A stretch of DNA of 64,000 bases from Astropecten irregularis (taxonomy: Eukaryota; Echinodermata; Asteroidea; Paxillosida; Astropectinidae), in contig OZ020249.1 in assembly GCA_963971285.1 (NCBI GenBank), positions 10,590,256 to 10,654,255 on the forward strand. Reading direction: 5' to 3'. Each line of letters opens with the position of its first letter. Positions within the stretch are counted from its first letter, which is position 1. Below the pieces are notes generated by a model, which was not told the DNA's origin, did no database searches, and saw only the letters and a list, made by a program, of their open reading frames with translations. The translations under genes and the position numbers were made by a program. Of the stretch, positions 45,801 to 59,624 are shown piece after piece.

Positions 45801-45905
45801 TATGCATCATTTCACTGCAGAAAGGTAATTGTGGGAAAGTCGGACAAAATATCTCTCATTAAATAAGGCTGATTAACAAAATCATCAACACCAACTACCA
45901 ACTAC
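42774..45905. repeat. Tandem array unit 1 (3.13 kb)
   Basis: First unit of the array. It starts within the right half of the TTAA MITE. It holds the E-box/donor module: minus-strand donor GATACC|GTAAGTAC near 43,075 and TCACGTGA near 43,417. It also holds a TTAA MITE (43,828-44,435) carrying a nested ~127-bp element (43,873-43,999, ends CCAAGGGACGATTTC/GGTCCCTGGA), tRNA-type SINE pieces near 44,640, and another TTAA MITE (45,006-45,350). Lacks the 1.1-kb insertion of units 2 and 3. No gene recognised. Confidence 0.85.
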
Positions 45906-48900
45906 CAACACCATCTTCATAACCTGAAAGTTATACGTAAATCTTTGAACATTTTTGTTTTGGTTTCTTATAGTTATACCAAAGTATGATACTACCTTTA
46001 AAGTTAAAGGTATGTTAAATTATGGGTCTAAAATACCTCCATTTTCCGTATACAATATTTTTTAGCACAAACAATGATAGACGGGTTGAGTTTTATAACA
46101 ATACAGATGTATTTAACTTCATAATGTGTTTGGATTACAGTAAACCTGTAATCACAGACGAAGTTTGGCACAGTTATGGAATCACAAAGCATATTCAAAG
46201 TACTTACGGTATCTCGAGCCTGTGTCTGGTTCCTGTTGGGTAAATCTCATCAGCAGTCCCGTGATGTGTTCCCTGTTATTGAACAACAAAACCAATGCGA
46301 ACTTACTCCCATGTCAAATGTACAAAAGACCAGTGCAAATACATAGTATGTAAATCTAGCAGTTTGGGGGTGTTTTTTTTAGGGGGGGTGTTAACCACTT
46401 CCCTTTGGGTGCCATGAAAACAGGTAGTATGATTCTGTAGGCCTACGTGCAAAATGCATTTCGTGTAGTATAGTATGTGGCTTTCATTTCCTGCACAATG
46501 TACAGACAATGTTGAAGAGGTCTCTCCTAAATACTCACGTGATAACGCTCTTCCTTCGAAAATGAAATTTGAACGTTCTTGAACCACATGACCCCGAACA
46601 GCCACAGTTTAATTTTATGCTGTGGGTAAGCGGTAAATCATATCCTCAAATGTGCGACCCTTTAGACACACGAGTACACGGAAATATTACTTATTTTCAA
46701 AGACAAGGCTACTGTGCATGTTTTTACGTGGACAATAAATTTGAATGAATGAATTAATGACTTTTTTGCAAATTGGGATAGGATTGTGACTCTGTGATCT
46801 TAGCACGCAATCTCTATTGAAAAAATATTATCATAATCATAATCGTTCCAGTCCACTGCATGAATTATTCATGCCACCACGGAGGAAGGATGATACCACT
46901 GACTCCACACAGTCTCCCTTATATTTACTAACAACCCTACAATTCCAATACTTTGGTAGCATACCGAAACAGTAATCTTCACAGATTTACCTATACCAAG
47001 GGACGATTTCCCTAGCGCTTTGTGATCATCGCTAAAGCCGTAATCAAGCAAAGTAGCGATCGATTTTTCATTTAGCGATGGATTTGGGCTTCAGCAAAGC
47101 GTTAGTGAAATTGGTCCCTGGAATTATACTGAAATTTAAAAGTTTCTATACTTTTGTACAGAGCAGGCGTACAAACAAGCTGAAATTCTGAGGTAAAATC
47201 TAAACAAACAAAAAAAACGAAATTCAGATTTAAATCTGAAGTTTCACATCCCTGTTTTTTTACAGGGTATAAGATGGTGATGGTAGAGTCATACCGTTAA
47301 ACTTTTTCTGCCTGAAATGCTGTATTTATCCAGACAAGATTATTAAAACCAATGACCGAAATCAATTTTGATCTTTTAAAGATCAAAAATAACTGTGAAA
47401 TGATTTTAACAATACTGTGGCCGTTTCTGTTTTCTCAAAAAGTGGGCACCGTGTGAGACTAAAATTTTCACAGGTGACTGTTACTGTGCCCTCCTTAATA
47501 TTTTTGCCCATTCTGTATTTCTTTGACAAAAACCAATGTATGATATTACGTACCTTTAATTTCAGACTATGAAGACTATGAATGGAATATGAATGAAAGT
47601 GTCTGTTCACTTTGCTAACATATTATAAGAAAGTGTTTACTGAACGATACAAGAATATAGGTAGTCTTGTCCAAGACGTTGATTATGCGCTAGTCCCTCC
47701 AAACAATTACCCACCCCACGTGAACAAAGTGGACCATTCCACCGCCCTACGAAATATCAACGTCTTGTTGGTTTACTCTGGTGTCACGTGACGAAGACTG
47801 AGCGTGACCTCTGTGGGTAGAAATTGCATATTCATTGAGGTCAACAACGGGGTGCAATGCGCTGTTTTGGTCAGCGTCCAATCCACGCACGTGGTATGGC
47901 GTGATATACCGTGTGCATATCACGTAATGACGGTCGTTTGAAACTCAGCCGCAACTGTTATTGCCATGGAGCAATAACAACAGATGGCTCCATGGTCATT
48001 ACCAAAGCCATGGCTTGATTATACTTCGATCAACTGTCATGCGGCACAAAAAGATTCGAGAAATTGTAGGATATGAATAAGCCGTATTTTACAGCTTTTT
48101 GGGTTATCCTCGGGCTTTTGTTATTCGTTATTTATTGTGTATTACGTGTACAGTACTTTTGTATGTTGCCAAAATAAATGAATGAATGAAGGGATGAATG
48201 AAATTATTTCACTGAATTATAATACCATGGAGTCTGTTCCCGGGCTCCATGAAGACACGGAATGATTTCGAGGGGCACGGTTAGTAAATTTATTCCATTC
48301 CCAAGTTGTCTAAGAGCCTTTTTGTTCTCCGGAAAACTCTCGAATCCCCGACATTTGTGTTGCAAAATCCAAGGCCTCCAAATTCAATACGATCCGTCAG
48401 CAGCCATGGTACGATATCAATGTAGGCCTATGTACGGCACATGTAATTTACAAGTACTGGAAATACACGTGTGTATGCGTACTGTATATAATGCTTGCGA
48501 CGTCGTTGCGGTACTAGACTTCATCCCCATGCAAATGTTCTAAATATATTAATGCAAATAAGGCTACGTCATGATGCGCCGACTTCGCGGGGGGTTATTG
48601 CCCGGAATTTTCCGGGCAGTTTGGAGTAAATGGACAAGACGGTATTACAGGCTTGTGTGTGTGGCGTAGACGTTATTTCGGGTCGTTTGTTTTGTTGACA
48701 CGTACACGTACGTGCGATCTGTTGGCCAGGTACAACTACGTAATACCGTCTTGAACAAGACTAGAATATAGGCTATAAGAGTAATAATAGAGATAGAGAA
48801 AACAAGACATTACATTGGTGTGGACAACACACTGAGAAATCATTCAAACGCCCAAGGGGAACATAACTTCAACATAACATAACAGGCGCTCTACCAACTG

Positions 48901-50150
48901 AGCCATCCAGCCCTACGTTGATTGTGACCCCAATAGTCAATTAACTTTGTTCGTTTGGCAGTCAGAAGCCGTTCAATTTTTCTTTGTTCACTTTTCAAAA
49001 AAGAAAGTGTTTAATAAATACAAGAACATGTAAGAGTAATAACAGAGATAGAGAAAACAAGACATTACATTGGTGTGGCCAACACACTGAGAAATCATTC
49101 AAACGCCCCAGGGGAACATACATGTAACTTTATAACTTGATAGACCTAGCCACCTCTGAGGTCACATTCCACAGACATGCAGCCAACTCATGTAAAGTTT
49201 AAACTTCTGGCTCATGCCCCAGCAATATGCAGACAGGTGGTCGGTATAACATACTTTGGTTTTTGTCAAAGAAATACATATTCATGGGCAAAAATATCAA
49301 GGAAAATACAGTAACAGTCATCTGTGAAAATTTCAGTCCCTCACGTTGTTCACTTTTTGAGAAAACAGTGAAAACGGCCACAGTATTTCTTAAGTCTTTT
49401 CTCCTTTATTTTATCTTTAAAAGATCAAAAATCATTCTGGTCACTGGTTTTACTCTTTTCTGGATAAATACAGCATTTCAGGCCGAAAAATCTCAACAGT
49501 ATGTTTCTACAATACCCTGTAAGTTATAGGTAAATCTGTGAAGGTTTCTATTTCGGTGTGCTACCAAAGTATGATACTACCTTTAACACATTCATCTCAA
49601 ACTGGAGCTCTACTAATAATAAATCAGTTACGCTAGCTTGTTCTTTCTTTGTTTCGTACCTCCATCATAACAATAGGGAAAGTAACAAGCTCGTTGGCCG
49701 GTAAGGGGCGAGTCAGTCAGGAGGCGAGTTGGCAAGGGGCGAGGTGGTAATACTGGGGCGAGTCGGTAAGGGGAGAATCGGCTAGGCCTTTTACCATGTT
49801 TACTTAGGAGGCGAGATAACCTGTTACCGAACAAGCTTACTAATTTAGCTGCAACCTATACAGGTTAAATATGGACATTATTAACACATAATGAGATAAA
49901 CCTAAAGAGAAATTTCATGATACCACACTATCTGACTATGACTACTGACTATCTGACATAATATACTTAACATGCATGGAATAAGCAGGGATCACGACCA
50001 AATTAATGTACTCGACTGTGCAGTAAAACACATAAAAACACCTCATATGCATCATTTCACTGCAGAAAGGTAATTGTGGGAAAGTCGGACAAAATATCTC
50101 TCATTAAATAAGGCTGATTAACAAAATCATCAACACCAACTACCAACTAC
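45906..50150. repeat. Tandem array unit 2 (4.25 kb)
   Basis: Same order as unit 1 plus the element at 47,662-48,763. The junction with unit 1 (about 45,890-45,915) shows short ccaac direct repeats, consistent with duplication through microhomology. ORFs of 60-100 codons repeat between units only because the DNA does. Confidence 0.88.
47662..48763. mobile_element. 1,102-bp TIR element, unit 2 (9-bp target duplication)
   Basis: Ends TAGTCTTGTCCAAGACG and CGTCTTGAACAAGACTA are inverted with one mismatch. It is flanked by gaatatagg at 47,653-47,661 and 48,764-48,772. Unit 1 has a single gaatatagg at the same place (44,525-44,533), the empty site. The 9-bp duplication points to a Mutator-like transposase. 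No ORF looks like a transposase, so it is non-autonomous. Confidence 0.88.
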
Positions 50151-53100
50151 CAACACCATCTTCATAACCTGAAAGTTATACGTAAATCTTTGAACATTTT
50201 TGTTTTGGTTTCTTATAGTTATACCAAAGTATGATACTACCTTTAAAGTTAAAGGTATGTTAAATTATGGGTCTAAAATACCTCCATTTTCCGTATACAA
50301 TATTTTTTAGCACAAACAATGATAGACGGGTTGAGTTTTATAACAATACAGATGTATTTAACTTCATAATGTGTTTGGATTACAGTAAACCTGTAATCAT
50401 AGACGAAGTTTGGCACAGTTATGGAATCACAAAGCATATTCAAAGTACTTACGGTATCTCGAGCCTGTGTCTGGTTCCTGTTGGGTAAATCTCATCAGCA
50501 GTCCCGTGATGTGTTCCCTGTTATTGAACAACAAAACCAATGCGAACTTACTCCCATGTCAAATGTACAAAAGACCAGTGCAAATACATAGTATGTAAAT
50601 CTAGCAGTTTGGGGGTGTTTTTTTTAGGGGGGGTGTTAACCACTTCCCTTTGGGTGCCATGACAACAGGTAGTATGATTCTGTAGGCCTACGTGCAAAAT
50701 GCATTTCGTGTAGTATAGTATGTGGCTTTCATTTCCTGCACAATGTACAGACAATGTTGAAGAGGTCTCTCCTAAATACTCACGTGATAACGCTCTTCCT
50801 TCGAAAATGAAATTTGAACGTTCTTGAACCACATGACCCCGAACAGCCACAGTTTAATTTTATGCTGTGGGTAAGCGGTAAATCATATCCTCAAATGTGC
50901 GACCCTTTAGACACACGAGTACACGGAAATATTACTTATTTTCAAAGACAAGGCTACTGTGCATGTTTTTACGTGGACAATAAATTTGAATGAATGAATT
51001 AATGACTTTTTTGCAAATTGGGATAGGATTGTGACTCTGTGATCTTAGCACGCAATCTCTATTGAAAAAATATTATCATAATCATAATCGTTCCAGTCCA
51101 CTGCATGAATTATTCATGCCACCACGGAGGAAGGATGATACCACTGACTCCACACAGTCTCCCTTATATTTACTAACAACCCTACAATTCCAATACTTTG
51201 GTAGCATACCGAAACAGTAATCTTCACAGATTTACCTATACCAAGGGACGATTTCCCTAGCGCTTTGTGATCATCGCTAAAGCCGTAATCAAGCAAAGTA
51301 GCGATCGATTTTTCATTTAGCGATGGATTTGGGCTTCAGCAAAGCGTTAGTGAAATTGGTCCCTGGAATTATACTGAAATTTAAAAGTTTCTATACTTTT
51401 GTACAGAGCAGGCGTACAAACAAGCTGAAATTCTGAGGTAAAATCTAAACAAACAAAAAAAACGAAATTCAGATTTAAATCTGAAGTTTCACATCCCTGT
51501 TTTTTTACAGGGTATAAGATGGTGATGGTAGAGTCATACCGTTAAACTTTTTCTGCCTGAAATGCTGTATTTATCCAGACAAGATTATTAAAACCAATGA
51601 CCGAAATCAATTTTGATCTTTTAAAGATCAAAAATAACTGTGAAATGATTTTAACAATACTGTGGCCGTTTCTGTTTTCTCAAAAAGTGGGCACCGTGTG
51701 AGACTAAAATTTTCACAGGTGACTGTTACTGTGCCCTCCTTAATATTTTTGCCCATTCTGTATTTCTTTGACAAAAACCAATGTATGATATTACGTACCT
51801 TTAATTTCAGACTATGAAGACTATGAATGGAATATGAATGAAAGTGTCTGTTCACTTTGCTAACATATTATAAGAAAGTGTTTACTGAACGATACAAGAA
51901 TATAGGTAGTCTTGTCCAAGACGTTGATTATGCGCTAGTCCCTCCAAACAATTACCCACCCCACGTGAACAAAGTGGACCATTCCACCGCCCTACGAAAT
52001 ATCAACGTCTTGTTGGTTTACTCTGGTGTCACGTGACGAAGACTGAGCGTGACCTCTGTGGGTAGAAATTGCATATTCATTGAGGTCAACAACGGGGTGC
52101 AATGCGCTGTTTTGGTCAGCGTCCAATCCACGCACGTGGTATGGCGTGATATACCGTGTGCATATCACGTAATGACGGTCGTTTGAAACTCAGCCGCAAC
52201 TGTTATTGCCATGGAGCAATAACAACAGATGGCTCCATGGTCATTACCAAAGCCATGGCTTGATTATACTTCGATCAACTGTCATGCGGCACAAAAAGAT
52301 TCGAGAAATTGTAGGATATGAATAAGCCGTATTTTACAGCTTTTTGGGTTATCCTCGGGCTTTTGTTATTCGTTATTTATTGTGTATTACGTGTACAGTA
52401 CTTTTGTATGTTGCCAAAATAAATGAATGAATGAAGGGATGAATGAAATAATTTCACTGAATTATAATACCATGGAGTCTGTTCCCGGGCTCCATGAAGA
52501 CACGGAATGATTTCGAGGGGCACGGTTAGTAAATTTATTCCATTCCCAAGTTGTCTAAGAGCCTTTTTGTTCTCCGGAAAACTCTCGAATCCCCGACATT
52601 TGTGTTGCAAAATCCAAGGCCTCCAAATTCAATACGATCCGTCAGCAGCCATGGTACGATATCAATGTAGGCCTATGTACGGCACATGTAATTTACAAGT
52701 ACTGGAAATACACGTGTGTATGCGTACTGTATATAATGCTTGCGACGTCGTTGCGGTACTAGACTTCATCCCCATGCAAATGTTCTAAATATATTAATGC
52801 AAATAAGGCTACGTCATGATGCGCCGACTTCGCGGGGGGTTATTGCCCGGAATTTTCCGGGCAGTTTGGAGTAAATGGACAAGACGGTATTACAGGCTTG
52901 TGTGTGTGGCGTAGACGTTATTTCGGGTCGTTTGTTTTGTTGACACGTACACGTACGTGCGATCTGTTGGCCAGGTACAACTACGTAATACCGTCTTGAA
53001 CAAGACTAGAATATAGGCTATAAGAGTAATAATAGAGATAGAGAAAACAAGACATTACATTGGTGTGGACAACACACTGAGAAATCATTCAAACGCCCAA

Positions 53101-54400
53101 GGGGAACATAACTTCAACATAACATAACAGGCGCTCTACCAACTGAGCCATCCAGCCCTACGTTGATTGTGACCCCAATAGTCAATTAACTTTGTTCGTT
53201 TGGCAGTCAGAAGCCGTTCAATTTTTCTTTGTTCACTTTTCAAAAAAGAAAGTGTTTAATAAATACAAGAACATGTAAGAGTAATAATAGAGATAGAAAA
53301 AACAAGACATTACATTGGTGTGGCCAACACACTGAGAAATCATTCAAACGCCCCAGGGGAACATACATGTAACTTTATAACTTGATAGACCTAGCCACCT
53401 CTGAGGTCACATTCCACAGACATGCAGCCAACTCATGTAAAGTTTAAACTTCTGGCTCATGCCCCAGCAATATGCAGACAGGTGGTCGGTATAACATACT
53501 TTGGTTTTTGTCAAAGAAGTAGGGCCTACAGATTCATGGGCAAAAATATCAAGGAAAATACAGTAACAGTCATCTGTGAAAATTTCAGTCCCTCACGTTG
53601 CTCACTTTTTGAGAAAACAGTGAAAACGGCCACAGTATTTCTTAAGTCTTTTCTCTTTTATTTTATCTTTAAAAGATCAAACAAAAATCATTCTGGTCAC
53701 TGGTTTTACTCTTTTCTGGATAAATACAGCATTTCAGGCCGAAAAATTTCAACAGTATGTTTCTACCTTAACCATCTTTATACCCTGTAAGTTATAGGTA
53801 AATCTGTGAAGGTTTCTATTTCGGTGTGCTACCAAAGTATGATACTACCTTTAACATATTCATCTCAAACTGCAGCTCTACTAATAATAAATCAGTTACG
53901 CTAGCTTGTTCTTTCTTTGTTTCGTACCGCCATCATAACAATAGGGAAAGTAACAAGCTAGTTGGCCGGTAAGGGGCGAGTCAGTCAGGAGGGGGGCGAG
54001 GTGGTAATACTGGGGCGAGTCGGTATAAGGGGCGAATCGGCTAGGCCTTTTACTTAGGAGGCGAGATAACCTGTTACCGAACAAGCTTACTAATTTAGCT
54101 GCAACCTATAAAGGTTAAATGTGGACATTATTAACCCATAAGGAGATAAACCTAAAGAGAAATTTCATAATACCACACTATCTGACTATGACTACTGACT
54201 ATCTGACATAATATACTTAACATGCATGGAATAAGCAGGGATCACGACCAAATTAATGTACTCGACTGTGCAGTTAAACACATAAAAACACCTCATATGC
54301 ATCATTTCACTGCAGAAAGATAATTGTGGGAAAGTCGGACAAAATATCTCTCATTAAATAAGGCTGATTAACAAAATCATCAACACCAACTACAAACTAC
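50151..54400. repeat. Tandem array unit 3 (4.25 kb)
   Basis: Almost identical to unit 2 through about 53,500, with scattered differences increasing to the right (from about 53,500). Confidence 0.88.
51907..53008. mobile_element. 1,102-bp TIR element, unit 3
   Basis: Same length, ends and flanking gaatatagg (51,898-51,906; 53,009-53,017) as the unit 2 copy. It arose by unit duplication, not a second insertion. Confidence 0.88.
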
Positions 54401-55049
54401 CAACACCATCTTCATAACCTGAAAGTTATACGTAAATCTGTGAACATTTTTGTTTTGGTTTCTTATAGTTATACCAAAGTATGATACTACCTTTAAAGTT
54501 AAAGGTATGTTAAATTATGGGTCTAAAATACCTCCATTTTCCGTATACAATATTTTTTAGCACAAACAATGATAGACGGGTTGAGTTTTATAACAATACA
54601 GATGTATTTAACTTCATAATGTGTTTGGATTACAGTAAACCTGTAATCATAGACGAAGTTTGGCACAGTTATGGAATCACAAAGCATATTCAAAGTACTT
54701 ACGGTATCTCGAGCCTGTGTCTGGTTCCTGTTGGGTAAATCTCATCAGCAGTTCCGTGATGTGTTCCCTGTTATTGTACAACAAAACCAATGCGAACTTA
54801 CTCCCATGTCAAATGTACAAAAGACCAGTGCAAAAGCATAGTATGTAATTCTATCAGTTCTGGGTTGTTTTTTGAGTTTTTTTTGGGGGGGGGGGGGGGT
54901 TAACCACTTCCTTCGAGGTGCCATGACAACGGGTCGTATGATTCTGGAGGCCTACGTGCAAAATGAATCAATGTATTTCGTGGGGTATAGTACGTACATG
55001 TATGTGCCTTTTATTTCCTGCACAATGTACAGACAATGTTGAAGAGGTC

Positions 55050-55440
55050 CATGGGTGTCGATTCCGGGGGGATGGGGGGGATATATCCCCCCAATATTTG
55101 AGGTGGGGGGATGGCGTGTATTATCATCCCCCCCCCCCCCCCCCCAATATTTTGAGGTTGAATGTCATTCAAGTTTATTGTATAGAAATATTACATGTTC
55201 CTTTTGTTTTTTTAGTCTTCGCAGTGAATTAATACTATGTTTAATTCTTCTGAAAATCGTTTTAAATGCTCTAAAATGCTCCTTTTCGACTCTGTTTCTA
55301 TTAAAAAGTCCCTGGTTTGGGAGGGGGGTATCCCACCTCCCACAGCGCCCCCCGGCTCGGTCGCTTCGCTCCCTCGCATAGGACACCAAATCACCAATCA
55401 TCCCCCCCCCCCCAATCATGAAAAGAAATCGACACCAGTG
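55050..55440. mobile_element. 391-bp hAT-like MITE with 8-bp target duplication
   Basis: Ends CATGGGTGTCGATT and AATCGACACCAGTG are inverted with two mismatches. It is flanked by aagaggtc at 55,042-55,049 and 55,441-55,448. Units 1-3 carry a single aagaggtc there. An 8-bp duplication and CA-starting termini fit the hAT superfamily. The subterminal regions are G/C homopolymer-rich. Confidence 0.85.
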
Positions 55441-56343
55441 AAGAGGTCTCTCCTATATGCTCACGTGGTGACGCTCTTCCTTCGAAAATGAAAGGGCAAA
55501 TTTGAACGTTCTTGAACCACATGACCCCAATTCCCAAACAGCCATTTGTGCTGCGGGTATAGTGTGGTTTCGTATCCAGTGCAAAATGCGGTGGTCGCCA
55601 TGACACAGGACACTTGGGGTGTGCATTACATTACTCAAAGTGTGAAATTAACTATGAATATCATACGGAAGACGGCAAAGAAAGGTGACGCAGGAGAAAC
55701 ATCGAACATCAGAAATATCTTCGTACATATTTGTGATGTTTGATACATCGTACATCACAAATTCACAAATATCTGCGCAGTTTCGTTATGCGATGTTTGC
55801 ACATGCATTATAATGACGTATAACAACACATCGTACAACACAATTATGCGCACATTTTTATTTGTGTGTTTTTATAATGGCATGATTTTTTCTGAAAAAT
55901 CTGTTCTTGCTTTAGCTTACGAAATTATAAATCAAGTGAAATGTACAAAACAAGTTATTAAAACAGCGGTCAACTGCCGCGAAAAGCGCAATAACAGTAT
56001 GCAGTTAGTGGTTGTAAATTCGCCCATAATGTCATGCGTCTTGTCAGCCACAAAAATGCGAAAGTACACTAAACACGGTTAACCATATCCTCACTGTGTG
56101 GACCTTTAGACACACGAGTAGACGGATATATTCAAAATTTCAAAGACAAAGACATGTTTTAAAAATGCATTGAGAAATGAGTAAAGAACAAACTATAGAC
56201 ATTCAAGGCTTTTCCGAAATATAAAATACTTCGTAATCTAATACACACCAAGACGTTTGGTTAAAACGTATTTAGAGTTCACCTTCAATCTTAAAACGAC
56301 CAGGAATGCAACGGCAAGAGAAAGCAAGGACTGTAACACGTTC

Positions 56344-56606
56344 TGGGGCCAATTTCATAGAGCTGCGGTTTAAACACCAAAATTTGCTTAAGCACCAAAA
56401 ACCTCAAGTGGTAAAATATAAAACCAGTACGTCAGCCCAAACTCTATTTGAATGTTATGCTCAGCAAACAATGGCCGAATACGAAAACAAGTCTAAAGCA
56501 ATAAACATCACATGAAAATTTGGTCGGCAATCCAGTTTGATCAAGGAAGACTGTTCATGCTTTAAACATTTTTGTTTGCTTAAGCAGCTCTATGATATTG
56601 GCACCT
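56344..56606. mobile_element. MITE with GGGGCCAATTTCATAGAGCTG ends
   Basis: Left GGGGCCAATTTCATAGAGCT and right AGCTCTATGATATTGGCACC are inverted; inner cttaagc words also pair. About 260 bp, noncoding. Confidence 0.7.
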
Positions 56607-56788
56607 GTTCCGTGATGATCTGTATACTAATTAAACTGCACGGACAAACCTCTACACAAAAATCCCAAGTATATCTAGCTAATACGGAAGCTTGAATTGC
56701 CTTCCAAGTTTCCACATTAATTACTGATCGAGATCGGAAACACATGATTCAACGATAATATTGCAGACCTATACAGAATGAAAGTGTC

Positions 56789-57394
56789 TGGGGCCAATTT
56801 CATAAAACTGTTAAGCACAAAAATTTGCTTAGCACAAAAATGTCTCGCCCAATAATACAAACCACCATTGAAAATTCCATTTGATATTCATGATCAACGA
56901 ACAACAGCCATTTCAATCACAAGTGATACACGACACGTGGACATTTACATGTAGTTGTAAAAGGTAAAATAATACATTGGTTTTTGTCAAAGAAATACAG
57001 ATTCACGGGCAAAAAATATTAAGGACGATACAGTAACAGTCATCTGTGGAAATTTCAGTCCCATACGGTGCCCACCTTTTGAGAAAACAGTGAAAAGCGT
57101 CCAGGTTATTTCTTAAGCCTTTTTTCTTTTATTTTTGATCTTGTAAAAGATCAAAACGATTTTCGGTCGTTGTTTTACTAATATCTGGATAAATACACCA
57201 TTTCGGGTGGAAAAAGTTTAAAAGTATGTTTCTACCACCACCATCTTCATACCCTGTAAGTTATACGTAAATTAACATTTCTGTTTTGGTGTCTTACCAA
57301 AGTATGATACTACCTTTAACCCTGTTTTTATTAAGACAGAAATATCATGCTTAGCCAATTTTTGTGCTTAACAGTTTTACGAAATTGCCCCCTG
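56789..57394. mobile_element. MITE with related ends, carrying a nested TTAA MITE
   Basis: Left TGGGGCCAATTTCATAAAAC and right GTTTTACGAAATTGCCCCC. Inner aattttgcttagcac-like words are inverted. The TTAA MITE at 56,957-57,318 sits inside, so this element inserted first. Confidence 0.7.
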
Positions 57395-58199
57395 TTCACT
57401 CTGCCAACAAAAAAAAATGTTTACTGAACAATACAAGAATATAAAAGTAACATTATAGAGAAAACAAGACATTATATTGGTGTGGCCAACAGACTGAGAA
57501 ATCATTAAAACGCCCCAGGGGAACATTTTAACAGAATGTTTCTACCATCACTATATTTATACCCTGTAAGTTATAGGTAAACCTGTGAAGATTTCTATTT
57601 CGGTATGATAGTACGTACCTTTAACACATCATCTCAAACTGCAGCTATATACTAATAATAAATCAGTCACGCTAGCTTGTGCTTCTTTGTTTCCTACCTA
57701 GCTACATCATAATAACAAGGAAAGAACAAGCCAGTTGGGGCGAGGGGGCGAGTCAGTCAGAAGGCCAGTTGGCGAGCAGCTGCGGGTAAGGCTGGGGCGA
57801 GTCGGTAAGGGGCGAGTCGGCTAGGTCTTTTACTAGACTTAGGATGTGAGTTTGTTATCGAATTCGAACAAGCTAAGTAATTTAGCTGCAACCTAAGGCT
57901 AAATATTGCACGACACTATTAAAACATAAATTAAAGGGAAATTTCATGGGGACACTGGTAGGCCTACCACACTATCAAACAGCAGACATAAATCGGAATG
58001 TACATCATGGAATAACCAAGGATTACGACGAAGTTAATGTACTCGACTATGCAGTAAAACACGTAAAAACGTAAAAAATAAAAATAATAATTTACCAGTA
58101 ACAATGCACCATTTCACTGCAGAAAGCTTGTGGGAAAGTCAGACAAAATGTCTCTCATTAAGCCTAAGGCTGATTTACGTGGCTGACTAAGTGTTTTGT

Positions 58200-59340
58200 A
58201 CTTACAGAAAATGCTGAAGAAGGCGTAAAACAAGGTGACCAACTCCAGAATATGGTGTAAAAGGACACAAAATCACACCCCAAAATCCATAACATATGTC
58301 GACAAGTCGACTGTTAGCGTTACCAGGCTGTGATGCGGGGAGTTCCGGCTTGCGAGCGCCTGGCCCCAAATGTTGGGCCCAATTTCCGGCAAGCCTGAAT
58401 TTCGACAGCCGCTGTGGATCACGCTACGGTGGCCTATCCATAACACAACAAGAACATTACCAATCTTTAGTAGATGTTCTTATGTTTTCATTCATCACAA
58501 TATTCATGGAAATAGATCATTATCAGCATTCCCAATATCATACATGGAAATGATAATAACACCCAGATTTTGAGATGAATTTGATTTGAGGTTTTGATTT
58601 ATGACAACATAGGCAAAATTTGCATAGCGTTGTTCAACGCGTCGTAACTTCCCATTATTGCAACGATTTTGCTACCGAGAACTTTTTTTTAAACTGTCTT
58701 TTTTTTTTTAAATACTCGGTATATCACTTAAAAAATAGGAGTGGAACTAGATCATATGCGACCAGGATCATAACAATACTGAAATCCTAAAAAAAAAAAA
58801 TGATTTTAGCCAAATTTCATATTTTAGCAGGAAAACAAACACTAAATGCAAAGCACTATCAAGTTCAATGTATGCACGACGTACTGCGCATTAAACGATT
58901 TTGCTCCCGAGAAATTTTGAAAAGTTTTTCGTTTTTCTAAGAACTATATCATAAGTATAGGCGCTCGAATGTGTATGGGTAATTTAACTCCCATTACGAA
59001 TTTTACGAATTTCGCCGGGAAACACTCACAACTAGCGTGATGTTCAACGGATCATAATATATCATTATGTCATACCCTTTACATTGATTCTCTATTTTGT
59101 ATATACAGAGTTTGCAAAGGTCTGTATTCACCGTGTGTTGATGGTCAAAACTGTTTTCGGTATTTGTTTGACAAATTTCTGGATAAATACACGATTTCAG
59201 GCGGAAATATTTGAACGGTATATTTCTACCAGCACCATCTTCCTATACCCTGAAGGTTTACACGAAAATCTGTGAACATTTCTGTTTGGGTATGTTACCA
59301 ATCCGGTACTGCAAATTGGCATCAATTACGATTATTGCTG
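58200..59340. other. No gene recognised
   Basis: AT-rich. Two loosely similar segments (around 58,660 and 58,895; cgattttgct(a/c)ccgaga). The right end of the second MITE family is at 59,150-59,310. Confidence 0.45.
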
Positions 59341-59348
59341 TATAAAAA

Positions 59349-59418
59349 GTGACTGTCACTGTCACTGTGACAGTCACTGTCACTGTCACTGTCACTGTCA
59401 CTGTCACGGTCACTGTCG
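59349..59418. repeat. (CACTGT)n microsatellite
   Basis: About eleven hexamers of cactgt with an internal inversion (ctgtgacagtcac) near 59,365, giving a hairpin. Confidence 0.95.
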
Positions 59419-59624
59419 CCTCTTCCCAGTGGTCGTGATACAGCACTTCCTCAAAGTGAAAACAAGAGGGCTTCCATTGATTGATTGACTGTGCATCCAA
59501 CATCAAAGTTAGACGGACTCTTCCTGTTGGATCGGACTAGCGCCCTCATCGATGGAAAAGTGACGACAAATTTTTGCAACCATTTAAACACAAAACCATA
59601 GCTAGGCATATTAATTTTTACAAA

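Larger units (their letters stand above)
54401..58200. repeat. Tandem array unit 4 (diverged, with insertions)
   Basis: Positions 54,401-54,850 are nearly identical to units 2 and 3. From there on the homology is interrupted: it resumes at 54,900-55,560, 56,080-56,140, 57,400-57,530 and 57,600-58,190 (words tgtggccaaca, cgctagcttgt, gggcgagtc) at clearly lower identity. Insertions include 55,050-55,440, 56,344-56,606 and 56,789-57,394. The stretch 55,560-56,080 has no counterpart in the other units and no recognised gene. Confidence 0.75.

Noticed and set aside
46022..54848. ORFs of 60-120 codons repeated three or four times in the array as a gene family
   Set aside because: They repeat because the DNA is tandemly duplicated. 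They overlap MITEs on both strands and show no domain or codon-level conservation in the older copies.
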